From: Toxorhynchites rutilus septentrionalis
Taxonomy: Eukaryota; Arthropoda; Insecta; Diptera; Culicidae
Assembly (NCBI RefSeq): GCF_029784135.1
Contig: NC_073744.1
Coordinates: forward strand, 74,213,794-74,277,793
Reading direction: 5' to 3'
DNA: 64,000 nt
Shown here: positions 45,655 to 58,033 of the stretch, one piece after another
Layout: each line of letters starts with the position of its first letter
Numbering within the stretch: position 1 is the first letter of the stretch
The notes under the pieces: generated by a model
Told to the model about the DNA's origin: nothing
Seen by the model: only the letters and a program-made list of their open reading frames with translations
Database searches by the model: none
Position numbers and translations under genes: made by a program

Positions 45655-46265
45655 ATCCTTCTACGCATATGTTCGAATTTCAACGATGACAGAGTTATAC
45701 AATTTTTTATTTGTTTCGGACTCTGTTGACTCAAACTGACTCTACATTGGAAGGTACGCTACGTAATCCGTTTCTTTCATTGGAAAGATGAGAAAATTTT
45801 GTACAGAATATAGTAGTGGAACATCTAAATTAATGGATTAAAATAACATTTTGGAAGTGGAAAATTTAAATTTTTTTTTTTCAATTTGTTATTATTAATT
45901 TTATCCTAAAAAATTCATACTAAACTTGATTGTTTCTATCAATGAGCAATTAAAGCTCTCTAACTCCTCTACAATTTGTTCTATGACGCCCAACTTCTAT
46001 CTCTCTTAATTTCGCTGCAATATCGATATAAACAATTCCTGATGAAAATTCAATCAAAATCTTCAAAAATCGCGATTTATATCCCACTGTACTTATAAAA
46101 GCTACTTAAATTTCACTTTAATGTTGAAAGGTTAATTTTTTTCATTGAAATTATTCATATTTGAATTATAAAAAAAACTAATTTTTAAACTGTATATTAT
46201 ATCCTAAATTATATCCGAGTCCTAAATTTTACATAATCGAATCATATATAATCGAGTCCGACCTG
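45655..46265. repeat. Right part of an element X relative
   Basis: Matches 35185-35749: ACGCATATGTTCGAA, GATGACAGAGTTATA, GTTTCGGACTCTGTTG, GGATATAGTAGTGGAAC-like blocks, ending ATAATCGAGTCCGACCTG. The left part continues at about 43140-43235, on the other side of histone element A. Its left terminus differs from X (GGGTAAGTGTCCCAATTATG at about 43116). Confidence 0.7.
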
Positions 46266-46311
46266 CATGAGGAGCTAGGTTAACAAAGAAAATATTGATT
46301 AAGTATGTTAT

Positions 46312-47212
46312 TCAAACTAAATTGTAACGATCACGCAGGAACTGTTCAATCACAAAGAAATGTTCGAATAGTTTCACAGGAACATTTTCAGTTGATTTCA
46401 ATATTCCGGACATATTATTCAGGTTTGATTTAACGTTCGAAGGTGTAATTTCGACACAATTATCTGAACCTTCCTGAATATTCTCCATCTTCAGTATTTT
46501 CCTCTGCTTTTTCAACACTTTCCAGCATTTCTATATTTGGCATCAGATCACAGCAAATCACGTTGTGGTCCTTTTTGCACTAATCATTAAAAGACATTGA
46601 GCAATCGAACGGTGTTGTACTGTCGACATCAGCAAGCTCACGACGCACTAATTATGCCAGCGGAATATCACCATCATCATTGAAGGAAAAATTACCATAA
46701 CACATAATTCCAGAAATAATACCTTTCTATTTCCATTGGAAAATTTTTCGTCAAATTGCATGATCCATTCCTCAAAAAGCATTAAGGCCATCCAGACCTT
46801 GGTGTTGCTCTCGTATATCACTGGTAATAAATTCTTCTTATTGAAACATCTTGGGTTTTTACTCTTTCCATTGATCAGCAACGGTAGTTTATCGCTCCCG
46901 TCCATGTTGGTTGTGCTTTGAAGTTGGGAATCCCCTATTTCTGGACAAATTCGCAAGCCATATCCCGAAAAATAGAATCTGAGAGAGGTAAACTATTCTC
47001 TCTGGCTTGATAAGACAAAAATCCATTGACCGCTCCAGCTTTTCGATTCTGACCAACCTTATATGCTTTTGGTCTAGATTCAATTTTCCATTCCGAATCC
47101 ATTTTATCTTTAGTTTGAATAGTGTTGATGCCGCACTTTGTGCAATACTGGAATTATTTGCAGCTTCAGACCCTTTCCGTCCATACTTTTCGACCTGCTC
47201 AATGGTGCTCAA
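46312..47212 (-). pseudogene. pogo/Tigger transposase fragment (DDE_1)
   Basis: The N-side segment begins LSTIEQVEKYGRKGS; the catalytic-core side reads NMDGSDKLPLLINGKSKNPR, then LLPVIYESNTKVWMALMLFE and EWIMQFDEKF, all typical of Tigger transposases. Frames shift several times; the later DNC..H box is not intact. Minus strand within the element. Confidence 0.8.
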
Positions 47213-47539
47213 ACGTTGCGCAGTGGTTAGCGTTTTGATTGTTCACTTGAAAGGTGGTTTTCCATACTTTAAAAGAAATTGTTTGATGACACGAATACTC
47301 CGTCTTCGCTTTCAAAAGCAATTGAAATCAGAGGTAATAACGCACAAAAACATGTGCGCGAAAATCAATCGAGTTAGGGAGGTGGAAATCCATGGAAAAA
47401 ATAATCAAAGTAAGTAATCGAGTAAGGGAGGTATCGAATTATGGAGAGAAGAATACTTGTAAAATCGAAGGTGCCAGGAAATCTATCGAGTTAGGGAAAA
47501 TATCGAGATACAGAACATCGAGTTAGGAAGAGTTGACTG

Positions 47540-48336
47540 TATTATATTTTGTGAAATCTAGCGAAGTTTCACTGGTCTAGTTGCCTTTAAAATCTCGCGA
47601 GAGATTGTGAAATTTTGTTGGCTTCCAAAGGTTATTTCTGTAACTTTTTTGTCAAAAAATTAAAAGGGTCTGAGCCTAGAGGTACGGACGGAAACTTGAC
47701 GTAGAACTTTGAGGAGATTTCGAAACTGTTCAGACATCCGTAAATTTAACTTTTTTAATACTCCAAATGGTAGTTCTAGAAAACCCATTCGTTATATGAA
47801 CTGAACTGAACCTCAAAGGGATAGTAAGAGTTATACGTGCAGGAAGAATCCGGAATTATTAATTATTATATATAGACAATAAACTTTCAAATACACGACA
47901 TTCTCTGGTTTTCTTGTATCGATGTTCAGAAATCTGTATAAAAATCCTTATTAATAAAACCGTCCCTTCAAAAATATCAATCGTTCGGTTGCATTTTTTC
48001 TTAAATTTATTTAATTAGATATCTCATGACCGCGCGTGTCCCCTTATAAAATTTGTGAGGATTCTGGAGTGAATTGATCCCAACGGGTGCTGTATATTTT
48101 TAGCAAAGGGAAAGCGGAATGGGTAAGTGAATTTGAGAAAATGTAGCTGGCTAAAAGCACTGGTACTTTTTCATAAGATATTCGAAACTTTCCGAAACGA
48201 AACCCAGGGGGTAATAGAGTGTCATCAATCCTCTCCTTTGATGTTAGCTGAAACCCAATATGAAGTTACCTCACATCTATTCATGTCCTGGTATTGGTAT
48301 CGTTATGACACTCAACCTAGACTCCAGTAATTATCT
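47540..48336. other. DNA between pogo element and R4-like LINE
   Basis: AT-rich; one GACGTAGAAC half-palindrome near 47699. Nothing else recognised. Confidence 0.4.
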
Positions 48337-48509
48337 TATTTATTATTATTATTATTATTATTATATAGAGTTATGGCACTTCTCAGCATTGAGCTGGAAT
48401 ATTCACCTACCCCCGGGCTTCTTAAATGCCAAAGGGGGATTAGGCTCTGTGGTATCTTTTTTTTCTTCTTTTTTTCTCTTTATAATAGTGTCTGCACAAT
48501 CATCGTGTT

Positions 48510-49890
48510 CTAATTATGGTGATTCAGGAACCGTCGCGCTATGTTACACGTTCCAAGAATCACCGCTTTCTGCATAACCGCAAGCTGCTCTGTTACTTGC
48601 AGCTCCTCCAATGACTGCGTGAGAGAGTGTGGAATTAAACCAGTAGCAGAGATCACTACTGGTATAATACGGATGCCTTTCAAATGCCACATTTGTTTTA
48701 GTTCTTCTACCAAGTCGTGATACTTGGTTATCTTGGCAGCAAACGTAGATTGTAGATTGTGGTCTAATGGTATTGCAATGTCTATTATCAGCACTTCTTT
48801 CTTATTTTTATCGTAGACCACAATATCAGGGCGATTAGCTGGTATTCGGACATCCGTAATAATCTCGCGATCCCAGTACAACTTGTAGCAGCTATTTTCA
48901 AAAACCGGATCCGGAATATACTTGTAGCAGGGTACCAACTGATTTACCAAGTTGCGTTTTGATGCTAGCTGTTGATGATAAATCTTGGCAACCGAGTTGT
49001 GACGATTGAGATAAGCTGATTCGGCTAGCGCTCCACAGCCGGCTATGACGTATTCAATCGTCTCTCCTACTTTATTGCACTTTCTGCAACAGTCAACAAC
49101 GTTTTCGTGCAAGATGTACTTCCGGTTGTTTCTAGTCGCTATTATCCGGTCCTGGATGGCTACCATAAACCCTTCTGTTTCAGAAAAGAGTTCACCTCGC
49201 ACCAGCCACGTGTTCGATAATACTTTGTCGATATGCGCTTGCTCTAAACGATGGGGGTGCGTCCCATGAAGTTCCTTTTGCTTCCATGGTGTTATTTTTT
49301 CTTCTATGGTCTGCAAATTGCAGCTAAGTTCGTACTGCTCCTGCGCCAGATGCAGGGCACTGAATCCACGGTCCGCTTCACAGACAGCGCGATAGATATC
49401 GTGACGGGTCTGACTTTCCACGAAGTAACTCCGCAACTGCTGGATCTGGGAACTGCAAAGCGCTCTAATGTCAGTGACACCTCTTCCTCCTTCAACACGT
49501 GGCAAGGTGAATCTTTCTATGGACGACTTTGGATGCTGCATACGGTGCTTTGTGAACGTCACTCTCATTGCTCTTTCTATTGTTTCTAAATCGGTTTTCG
49601 TCCACTTCAGCTCCCCGAAACTGTGCGTGAGTAAAGGAACGGCAAACGTATTGACGGCTTTGATTTTTTTGCCGCCGCAGAGGTTTGTTTTCAAAATCTG
49701 GTTGATTCTGATCAAGAATTGTTCTTGGAGTTCCTTCTTGATTTTTGTGTGACAAATCCCTTCCAATTGCAGAAATCCCAGGTACTTATAGGATTCGCCT
49801 TCCACCAAATCTTGAATCACTTCACTCTCGTTAATGCGGAATCCTTCAGCCTCCACCAATCGTCCACGGTGGAGTGTAGCGCGCTGAAAG
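48510..49890 (-). pseudogene. R4-like LINE ORF, RT end and endonuclease
   Basis: About 450 codons without a stop: RT thumb (YKYLGFLQLEG), a long linker, zinc-knuckle-like CRKCNKVGETIEYVIAGC, and restriction-like endonuclease RPDIVVYDKNKKEVLIIDIA. The CX2CX8HX4C knuckle has Tyr in place of His, so it is probably impaired. The YxDD box is in the missing middle, so this block alone is not functional. Confidence 0.85.
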
Positions 49891-49899
49891 CGCAGCTAC

Positions 49900-51440
49900 T
49901 GGTTCCGTCACACGGGATTCAAAGTGAGTGGCTTAAGCGCCACCTCGTAAGAGGGCCACTCACTCGCTGTCTGCCCGGCAAGAATTCCGACCTCAGGGCG
50001 GGTTCTTGAATCGATCCCAAAATGCGCGAAAAGCTGATCCTTCCTGACACCTACACCTGTACGCGTTCCCGATTCTCTGCTCTGTTTCCAACACGGTGAC
50101 TGGGAGAAGTCCGCAGATTCTACCAAGGGCACAGATACGCACACCAATGCGTCTTCCCCTGGTTCCTCCGGCTGTTTACACCTCCCCAATCGCTTCAGAA
50201 AGCACGAGCCGAGATGGACTGAGACTCCCAAGCAGTCCACACTTGGAGTACAACGAAAAACTCTATAAACGTAACACGACGCGAAGCTCGAAAGGGTTTC
50301 TCCAAATACAACAAATAACCTTTACATCAAATAATTAATTTACATCTCCAAACATTTATTCCTTCAACCTATCCTATAACATTTATTTCCCTATTCTATT
50401 TTCCTAATTTCTATCAACGACGAACCGGTTCCATTAATCCGCATTGCTTTCATTCATCTCCAAATATTTGATCACTTCATTCAAATGTAAAAGAGTACCC
50501 ACCCACATGCGCATGTAAAAATAGGGTTAGGGTACTCACGCGTTGGCTGGCTCTGCCTGGAGCGCTGTGATGACGTAGCAGCTCCCTTCCGACAGTATTG
50601 GGCTCACGTCGGGAGATTCCAACCCGACACGTGGGGTCAGAAGTGCGGTTATTGATGATGATGATGATGATGATGCGGTGCGCCGAGCTCGAACCGGAAG
50701 TTGTTGAACCGGTCAGCCGTTACTTAAATCCGCAGGTTTCAAATCCGAACAAAAAAGCCGTCGAACGGCTGTTCGACGCATTTAATCTTATGCCTTGAAT
50801 GCTAACCAAATTCAGTTTTTACCTTTTAAGTTTTCATAAACTGCTCACACACAATAAACAATATTAATCAAATACTTAATATTGAACTCTACAAAAAACA
50901 AAAGAACAAACTAATTAAACTAGAAAACCTTTTCACAGCACATGGCTTACAATCAGAAGCACACCGCGACGCGACAAACAAAATACGCGCACTCTTGCCT
51001 CTTCCACGAATAAGGTCGGAATGGACGAGCAAAAGTCCTCAGTTCCTCAGAACACAATCATTGCCCGATCTTTGCCCCCGGGAGAACAATATTTGCTAAA
51101 GCAAATAATGTTCTTTTCAAATCCGCGAACTTCCCCCAGCCCACGGTTCGAAACAGAGCAAAGAAACGATTGTCCGCTCTCATGAGTCAGGTTGAGTCAG
51201 CCTTCTCGCGAGTTTCAGAATCGCCTCTCGAAACCAGACTCGGAACTCTCGCTAAGCCGCGCATAAGTGACCCAATTGCGAGGCACTTCGTCCACTCAAC
51301 CTTGAAAGGTGTATGTGTGACGGAACATGATTGCTGTGCTTGCGTCCAACCACACAACGATTGCTTACAACTTATGCACATCGTTGTGTGCAAGATGTGA
51401 TAGATAGCAGTCCGTTTTATTTGGACTGCTACCCTCCGGA
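49900..51440. mobile_element. Insertion inside the R4-like LINE, possibly LTR-related
   Basis: Replaces about 1.5 kb at the LINE's RT. Features: GTGGGGTCAGAAGTGCGG near 50631, resembling a BEL/Pao primer-binding region; a (GAT)n run and short open stretch starting there; TAGCAGTCC...GGACTGCTA hairpin at 51406-51434; inverted TTCCGTCACAC/GTGTGACGGAA at 49904 and 51317. No protein recognised; type uncertain. Confidence 0.4.
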
Positions 51441-51449
51441 AAATATTCA

Positions 51450-53500
51450 TAAATTGTAGCATGACTGCTACAGGAAATGCGAGATACTAAGCGAGGTGCT
51501 CCAGTTTACCATTGCGTGTTTCATAAACCTGATGACGCTATCATGTATCTTGTACATTTTTAGTACCTTTATCAGGTACGTATGCGGTATTGAGTCGTAT
51601 GCTTTTTTATAGTCAATGTACGCCATACTCAGGTTCCTTCTGTTTCGGCTTGCTTGTCCGACGATGACTGCATCGATAACGACTTGATATTTGCAGCCCC
51701 GCGTGTTCTGTTTACAGCCTTTCTATTCTTCTGTTAATATTTCGTTAACATCGCAATGGTTTTGTATCTTTTTATTAATCACCGACGTAAGTAGCTTGTA
51801 CAGGCTCGTTAGACATGTTATTGGCCTGTACTTCGCCGCATTCGCTGTGTCTTGATCCTTTGGCATCAGATGAGTAATTCCCCTGGTCACGAACTCCGGT
51901 GTTGTTTGGGGATTTTCTAATACCTTATTGAAGCACTCTGCCATTCGCCCATGAGTTGAAGAAAACTTTTTGTACCAGAAATTGTGCACGAAATCTGGTC
52001 CTGGCACAGCCCAATTCCTGGAATATCGAATGGCTTCGTTGATATCATGGGCGGTTACCATAACGGCAGGCATTGCTTCAAGTCCGTTTCCATATTCCTC
52101 TTCTTCTGCCAGCCACATCCTGTTACTTCGGTGTTGAATAGGGTTCTCCCATAAGCCTGACCAAAACTGGGTAACTTCGTCAATCTCAGGAAGACCACCA
52201 TCGTAATTATTGCGTTTCTTTTTGATGCGGCTGTAGAACTCCCTTTCGTTCATACTGAACATACGATTATCCGCATGCCTTTTCGTACATTCCGTATAAC
52301 GTCTTAACCTTTTTGATAGAGCACTCAACCGTTGTACATGGGTGTCGAGGATCTCAATGATGCGGTTTTCATTAAGATCAGAGAGCTCTGCCGGTTTCAC
52401 AATTTCAGCAACTCCACGAATCAGCTTTCGCGATCGACTTCCCCTCTTGTACTGCGTTAGTCGACCGATTTTTACTCGGAGCGTTTGATTACGACCTTCC
52501 AGGCGTCTCATCCAAGCAGGTTTTGGTTTTTTGGAGAGTACGCGGTTCTGTCTATCGTCTTGGTGAAAGGTGCGCATTCCTAACGTCCGTACAACAGCTA
52601 CAGTTCCACAATATACGAAAAATTGCAGCTCCTCTAGATTCTCTATCACTTCCAGGTACACAGGTAGAACTTCCTGGTCGAGTACTTGGACGGCACTCGT
52701 TAGTCGGTGGGAATACTGCAACTTCGGAATCTTGTGTCGGGTTAAGGGGTCCGTTCCGTAAAACTGGGTCACTGCTGCATCCATGTGGAAAGCCAACTCG
52801 TTCTTTAGTTGACCTCGTTGTTGATCCTCTGCCGGCTCTTGTCCTCTAGGCTCATCCACTGGATCCGGTGGTGGTGCAATAGATTCGCGCCTTTCACTAG
52901 CGAAAGATGCACTCAGCCTAGCAGAGCTCCTTCTCGACATATCGCTCGATCTTCCACTCTCTCTACGCAGTTCTCGTTGCACTTCCAACTTGATGGCCTC
53001 TATTTCAGCCGGGGACAGCATGTTGTGTGACAAAATGGCTCGTCTCCGTGTGTATAGCTTATTCCGATCTAGTTGGCCGGCAAATCGTGGGAACTGCTCG
53101 TTGAACATATCCAGCATTCTTGGTCTGCCGGACATGTCCGTCTCCAATCTTGTGCAGACATAATAGCAACGAATCACGAATTCATTCATCTCTCTCGCCC
53201 ACATGATTCGTTGCCGTTGGCGGCCTGTCAATGTGAGCGACTGACGTCGTTCAATCGCAGCATCATTTGCAGGTGCAGCATTGCCATTGTGATTTCTTGT
53301 GCTGCGGGTTCTGTTTAGCGTTCGGTTTACGGGCTGAGCCCGATGACTAGGGGTCCGCTCTTGCACCAATTCCTCTAGCCGCTGGCCGCTCGCATGTACG
53401 CCCGTTCCAGGACCAGCTCCAGTCCGGGGGCCCTCCTCAGGCGATCGCATTACTATAATTCTCCGATTTCTCAATTGCATTATTGGTAGTTTCGCGAGCC
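51450..53500 (-). pseudogene. R4-like LINE ORF, N-terminal region and RT start
   Basis: The start is unclear because the left frame runs into the neighbouring CR1-like LINE; own sequence begins near RSPEEGPRTGAGPGTG. A Myb/HTH-like stretch (MWAREMNEFVIRCYY...PRFAGQLDRNKLYTRR) is followed by a basic linker and RT motifs: WAVPGPDFVHNFWYKK, THLMPKDQDTANAAKYRPIT and, after an in-frame TAG near 51735, AYIDYKKAYDSIPHTYLI. Reading is lost after NWSTSLSISH near 51477. Confidence 0.8.
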
Positions 53501-56146
53501 GCATAATCAGGGAGATTAGCCGGGTCGTTCCAGGGAAGGTTACGGAGGAGGGCGAAGCGCACGAAGTGCCTCTGTACACGTTCAATGCTGATCACTTGAG
53601 CAACGTGATAGGGTGACCAGATCGGCGAGGCATATTCCAGAGTACTGCGCACTAACGTACAGAAAAGCGCTTTCAGGGCATAGATGTCAGTAAACTGCGA
53701 TGCGTTTCGGCGGATGAATCCGAGAACAGAAAACGCTTTGGCAGTTATGGTGGCGATATGTTCGTTGAACGTCAGCTTGGAGTCACTGACAACGCCCAGA
53801 TCGCGGATGGACTGAACACGTTCTAGAGGAGTTGTGTTAATAGAGTAGACGTGATTGATCGGCGACATACCACGGGTGAACGTGATTACCTTGCATTTAG
53901 TGCAAATGCATACCATTATCGGAGCACCATTGCGAAGTGATGTTGATATCCGTTTGTAGCGCAGTACAATCCAGTGTTGACTTGATTACCCTGAATATTT
54001 TTAGGTCGTCTGCATATAATAGCTTCCCGGATGACAATCGGGGGCATAGATCATTTATAAAGAGAACAAAGATAAGAGGACCCAGTACGCTTCCCTGTGG
54101 AACACCGGACGTTATTTCAAATAATTCCGATCGTGCAGAGTTGAGTTGTACGAACGCCTTCCGGCCCGTCAGATAAGATAGTAACCAGTCCGTGATCCAG
54201 TTTGGAAAGCCAATGTGCTTCAGCTTCTTCACTGCGAAGGCATGCGGTACAGTGTCAAAGGCCTTCGAGAAGTCGACATAAATAGAATCGACTTGATTTC
54301 GACGTTTCATTTCCTGGAACAAGCTGCTTTTGTAGCACATCAAGTTGGATGTTGTTGAGCGACGAGGAACAAATCCATGCTGGTATTCAGAAATCGACGG
54401 TGTTGCTGCAGTCAGTAAAACTTTATGAATAAGGGATTCTAGAACTTTTCCTTAGCAACAGAGTATGGAGATGCCGCGGTAGTTCTCGACTCGTTGCAAG
54501 CTTCCAGCTTTATGAATGGGGATCATAGAAGCAGTTTTCCACATAGCCGGAAACGTTTTCTCTTGCACGGGTCGATTAAACAGTAGTGTCAAAGGCTCCA
54601 CTAGAGATGTAACACAGTTTTTGAATAAAAGTGGTGGTAAAGCATCGACTCCTGCTCCTTTTGACACGTCAAGATCTTCTAATACATTCCGCACTTCTGC
54701 CCTAGAGAAATCGATGAGGGGCAGATGAACATTATAGAAAGGCACATCTTGGAAACTACTTTGATGAATTTGAAGCGAGGTAGAGCTGAACACACTTTGA
54801 AAGAAGTTTGAAAATAGATTTGCAGCTTCTTCGGCAGAGGTAGCCGTAGATGAGTTGTAGCTTACGTTGTTGGGCACACGATTATTGGTTCGTTGTAGTT
54901 TTACAAATTTCCAGAATGTCGAAGGATTTTTCTTCAGTGATGACTGTGACCTGATCACATAATCGTAGTGGGCAGAGACAAGACGTTCCTTATATCTGAC
55001 TTCAGCTTGCCGTAGAAGATCTCTATTTGAATCTGTTTTAGATTCGAAGAAATGTTTCGCAGGTAACGCAGCTCGGCATTCCACCAAGGCTTCCTGTAGG
55101 TAGCCTTAGGAACATTAGATTTCGAGTAATTTATCATAGAACAGCAGTACGTTCTCATCAACAGAGTCACCTTGGAAATAATTCTGCCAGTTTACTGACG
55201 AGAGTTCAACATTCAGAGATGGGAAATCACACCTCCGAAAGTCAAAATCGAATGCTGCGGGATGCAAATCTACCTGGTCGTGAATGCAGCAATGGGTATC
55301 TACTTGCGAGACGAACGGTGCGTGATGAACGTCGATATTCAGGAGAGGAAGTGGAGGTGCGTAAATTTCGAGATCGTCCGGTGGATCAACGAACGCCAAA
55401 TCAAGGAGCCTACCATTGCAATTTGTGAGAGAGTTCACTTGTACCAAATCACAAGCAAGAATGGATTCCGCAATTGTAACTTCATGTTCACTAGATGCGT
55501 TTACCGGCAAAAGTCCATTGATATCTTCGTCAAAATGCCAACGCAAATAAGGGAGGTTATAGTCGCCCAATAGTAGAACGATATCATTTTCAGATGATCG
55601 ATCACAAATGCTCTGAACGGCCGAAGCGTGAGTGGAATATAATCTTGGATCAGAGTTAGGTCGTAAGTAGATACCGACGACGTATATGGATCGATGTGGA
55701 AGCATTAAGCATATAGCAACTTGCTCTATTTGTTCACAATTCACCAGATCTTTCGTTTTAGTGCGTAGTCCTCTAACATTCTGGTAGTAGATGGACAGGA
55801 TGAAGACTCCGTTGCAGTTGCAGTGGTGGTTGCTGGCAGAAATCGAAGAGGCTAGGCGATAAGACTCTGGCGTTCCGCTCGCAGGTTCATTGGCGAGTGT
55901 GGTACTATCGACGGTAGTGCAGCTGGAATCAAGTTGAGTATCAGGAAGCGATGATTGGGCGAACGATATGTACTTGCCTGGCATAGCAGGCTGGAAGCCC
56001 CGTTCCGTAGCCACAGACACAGGACCGGGACGACTGCGACGGCTGGAACTGGATTTATTTGGTTGCGACAAAGTGGTCGGTTGAACGGTCGCGACTGTTC
56101 TGGGCGTATTATATAGTAGTTCAATCAGAGAATCCCGTAACGGCAT
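53490..56146 (-). pseudogene. CR1/Jockey-group LINE ORF2, decayed
   Basis: Starts MPLRDSLIELLYNTP. AP-endonuclease pieces: ILSIYYQNVRGLRTKTKDLV, then a jump (about 80 residues missing) to GIYLRPNSDP, LLLGDYNLPYLRW and the later NIDVHHAPF. RT: WKFVKLQRTNNRVPNN, KTASMIPIHKAGSLQRVENY, VDFSKAFDTVPH, GVPQGSVLGPLIFVLFINDL, LLYADDLKIF. One in-frame TAA near 54453 and frameshifts near 55100 and 53905. It stops at LPWNDPANLPDYAAR where the R4-like LINE begins; the 3' end is missing. Confidence 0.85.
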
Positions 56147-56302
56147 TTTTCAATTTTCACAAACATTCCGGTAATGGTTATCACGGAGGGCCAAATTGAA
56201 ATTGAAAGCAACGGATAAACATTTTTACAATTTGCTTCCATACTAGAAAATTATATGTCTATCCTATTCATGAATCGTCTCAGCATCCTCCGGATCTTTT
56301 TT
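56147..56302. other. Short spacer between LINE and histone element B
   Basis: Likely 5'UTR of the LINE plus flank; nothing recognised. Confidence 0.4.
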
Positions 56303-56811
56303 GACGTAGGACTACGTCTAACCGGAAGATATAGGGGGTGAAATGGAAATCTAGGCACTGAACAAGTAGGAAAAAATGCAAGATTTGGAACGCTTATAAC
56401 TCGAGCATTTCTCAATAGATCGCAAAGGTTTTTGCATCAATTGATAGGAAATATATCTACGCATCTATCATAACGAATAACATTTCATTTGATTTCATTG
56501 AATAATTGTGATATATCAAGCGTGGTCAAAATGCACTATGTGCCCATTTTTGATTGGTCCATTTTGTGCTCCTCAAATCGTACCGACCAAAACGGGCAAC
56601 CAGAGCAGCAGCGAAATAGAATGAAGCACGATTGGAAAAGAAAAAGAAAAAAATGAACGAAACATTGGTCGCAGTCTCACACATGCGTAATTCTCGAGCC
56701 AGCCAGTCAGCTTAATAATCCCCGCTCCGCTGCCGTAACGATCATTCTCATTCAAACCGTACACCACATCGGTTCGCATCACAACACATCAACAAACCAA
56801 CCCAAGCAGCC

Positions 56812-56945
56812 ATGTCTGGACATGGTAAAGGAGGAAAAATGAAGGGAAAGGCAAAATCCCGCTCGAACCGTGTTTAGTTTCGGCCGCCGAAGTGATAGAG
56901 TTAGCTGGCAAAGCTGCTCGCGACGATAAGAAAACCCGCATTCGG
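56812..56945 (+). pseudogene. Histone H2A-derived unit 1, copy B
   Basis: Same structure as in copy A: H2A tail from ATG 56812 to a TAG 21 codons later, then AAEVIELAGKAARDDKKTRI in another frame. About 240 bp upstream (56569-56811) is CA/CAA-rich at its end, like a histone 5'UTR. Confidence 0.9.
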
Positions 56946-57176
56946 AACAGAACACATTTGGTTCGGTGGACATCAAGACAACAGGCAGTTGCAGCGAGTG
57001 GCGAGTGGCAAACGCAATCGCAAAACGGCATCAGGTAGCAGAAGAAAAAAGTTTGTTCTTTATACAAACTGCTTTGGTGGCAAATCCAGAACAAGGCGGC
57101 ATCAAGGGCGTTCGAAATGATTTTTTCAAAACCACGAGTACTAAGTTGTCTAAATTGGAACCATTCCATAAAACAA

Positions 57177-57192
57177 GGCGCTTTTCAGGGCC
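57177..57192 (+). terminator. Histone 3' stem-loop, unit 1, copy B
   Basis: GGCGCTTTTCAGGGCC, same single stem mismatch as in the other copies. Confidence 0.8.
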
Positions 57193-57788
57193 ATTAAACC
57201 TTCCAAAAAAGAGTTTACGAAATACAGTTCAATGCTTTCTAAAACATTATCTAAAATAAAAATAAAACACAAATTGATTTTTTCATAATTTGTTTGCCAG
57301 GATCTGATGAGTATGTGAATTTGGCAGTTGTTCTGAGCTTATTGATAGTTGGGGACTTTCCTGATTATTCAATTTTCACCAATTCTTAAATTGTTTCCAG
57401 ATTGAAAGTACAGCAATTTGCAATTAGTTCGACAGTTAGATAATTGGACGGACATGTAATGCGACTTATTTAGTTGGACATTTTTGTAAACATAGAGATC
57501 CAAATTATGACCCCACATTGAAAGTCGACACTGTACCACTGTCATCGCAAATGTTCAATTACAGGTTAAAATCGCCTCCAATGCGACACTGAGTGGCGCT
57601 TTGACACGTCGCATTGAATGTGATTTACTGTACAACATGTCACAAAGCTGGATGGGATGAAATTTTCCAACTGTGAAAGCTGTGGCGAGTGGCAAACGCA
57701 ATCGCTAAACAGAAAGGTTTAGCCGAACAAGATGGGGATATCGAGTGATAACAAAACAATAAACTCTTTAGATTGAAGATAATTTTGT

Positions 57789-57804
57789 GATCCTGAAAAG
57801 GACC
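57789..57804 (-). terminator. Opposite-strand histone stem-loop, copy B
   Basis: Same stem-loop read on the minus strand, about 160 bp from the H2A unit 2 TATA box. Confidence 0.7.
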
Positions 57805-57964
57805 CTTTTTAGCCTGCATGTGAATCCAACGAGCGAACAAATCGTAATGAATGTATTTTTTTGCCATCGCTCCCTTTTAACGCTCATTCGTACGTCTCGT
57901 TGGACTCGCCCCTCTGGCTGAGTCTGCCGATTTGTCTCTATTCTGTGAGTGTGTACCGCTAGAG

Positions 57965-57970
57965 TATAAA
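57965..57970 (+). promoter_or_regulatory. TATA box of H2A unit 2, copy B
   Basis: GAGTATAAAACACGCGGACC upstream of the H2A remnant; the predicted transcription start is about 30 bp downstream. Confidence 0.7.
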
Positions 57971-58033
57971 ACACGCGGACCCCAAAAAAATATCTTATTT
58001 TCTTTCAAACCGTAAACCCGTGTGGTTGTATGT

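Larger units (their letters stand above)
43006..47539 (-). mobile_element. pogo/Tigger-type transposon carrying nested insertions
   Basis: Left end CGGTCAACTCTCCCTAACTC, right end (inward) CAGTCAACTCTTCCTAACTC, flanked by TA. Repeated ATCGAGTTAGGGA motifs lie near both ends. About half its length is later insertion: a segment related to element X (about 43140-46265) and, inside that, histone-carrying element A. Confidence 0.8.
48337..53500 (-). mobile_element. R4/Dong-like LINE with restriction-like endonuclease, split
   Basis: 3' end at an (ATT)n run (48337-48365, AAT on the minus strand), as in Dong-type elements. Two coding blocks, 53585-51450 and 49900-48510, share one LINE: N-terminal domain and RT start in the first, RT end plus endonuclease in the second. 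About 1.5 kb of foreign DNA (49900-51440) replaces the middle of the RT. The clade call rests on the RT plus C-terminal endonuclease layout and the tail. Confidence 0.75.

Noticed and set aside
48510..53585. Two long LINE frames as an intact, active retrotransposon
   Set aside because: The RT core with YxDD is missing, a TAG interrupts the first block and the zinc-knuckle His is Tyr.
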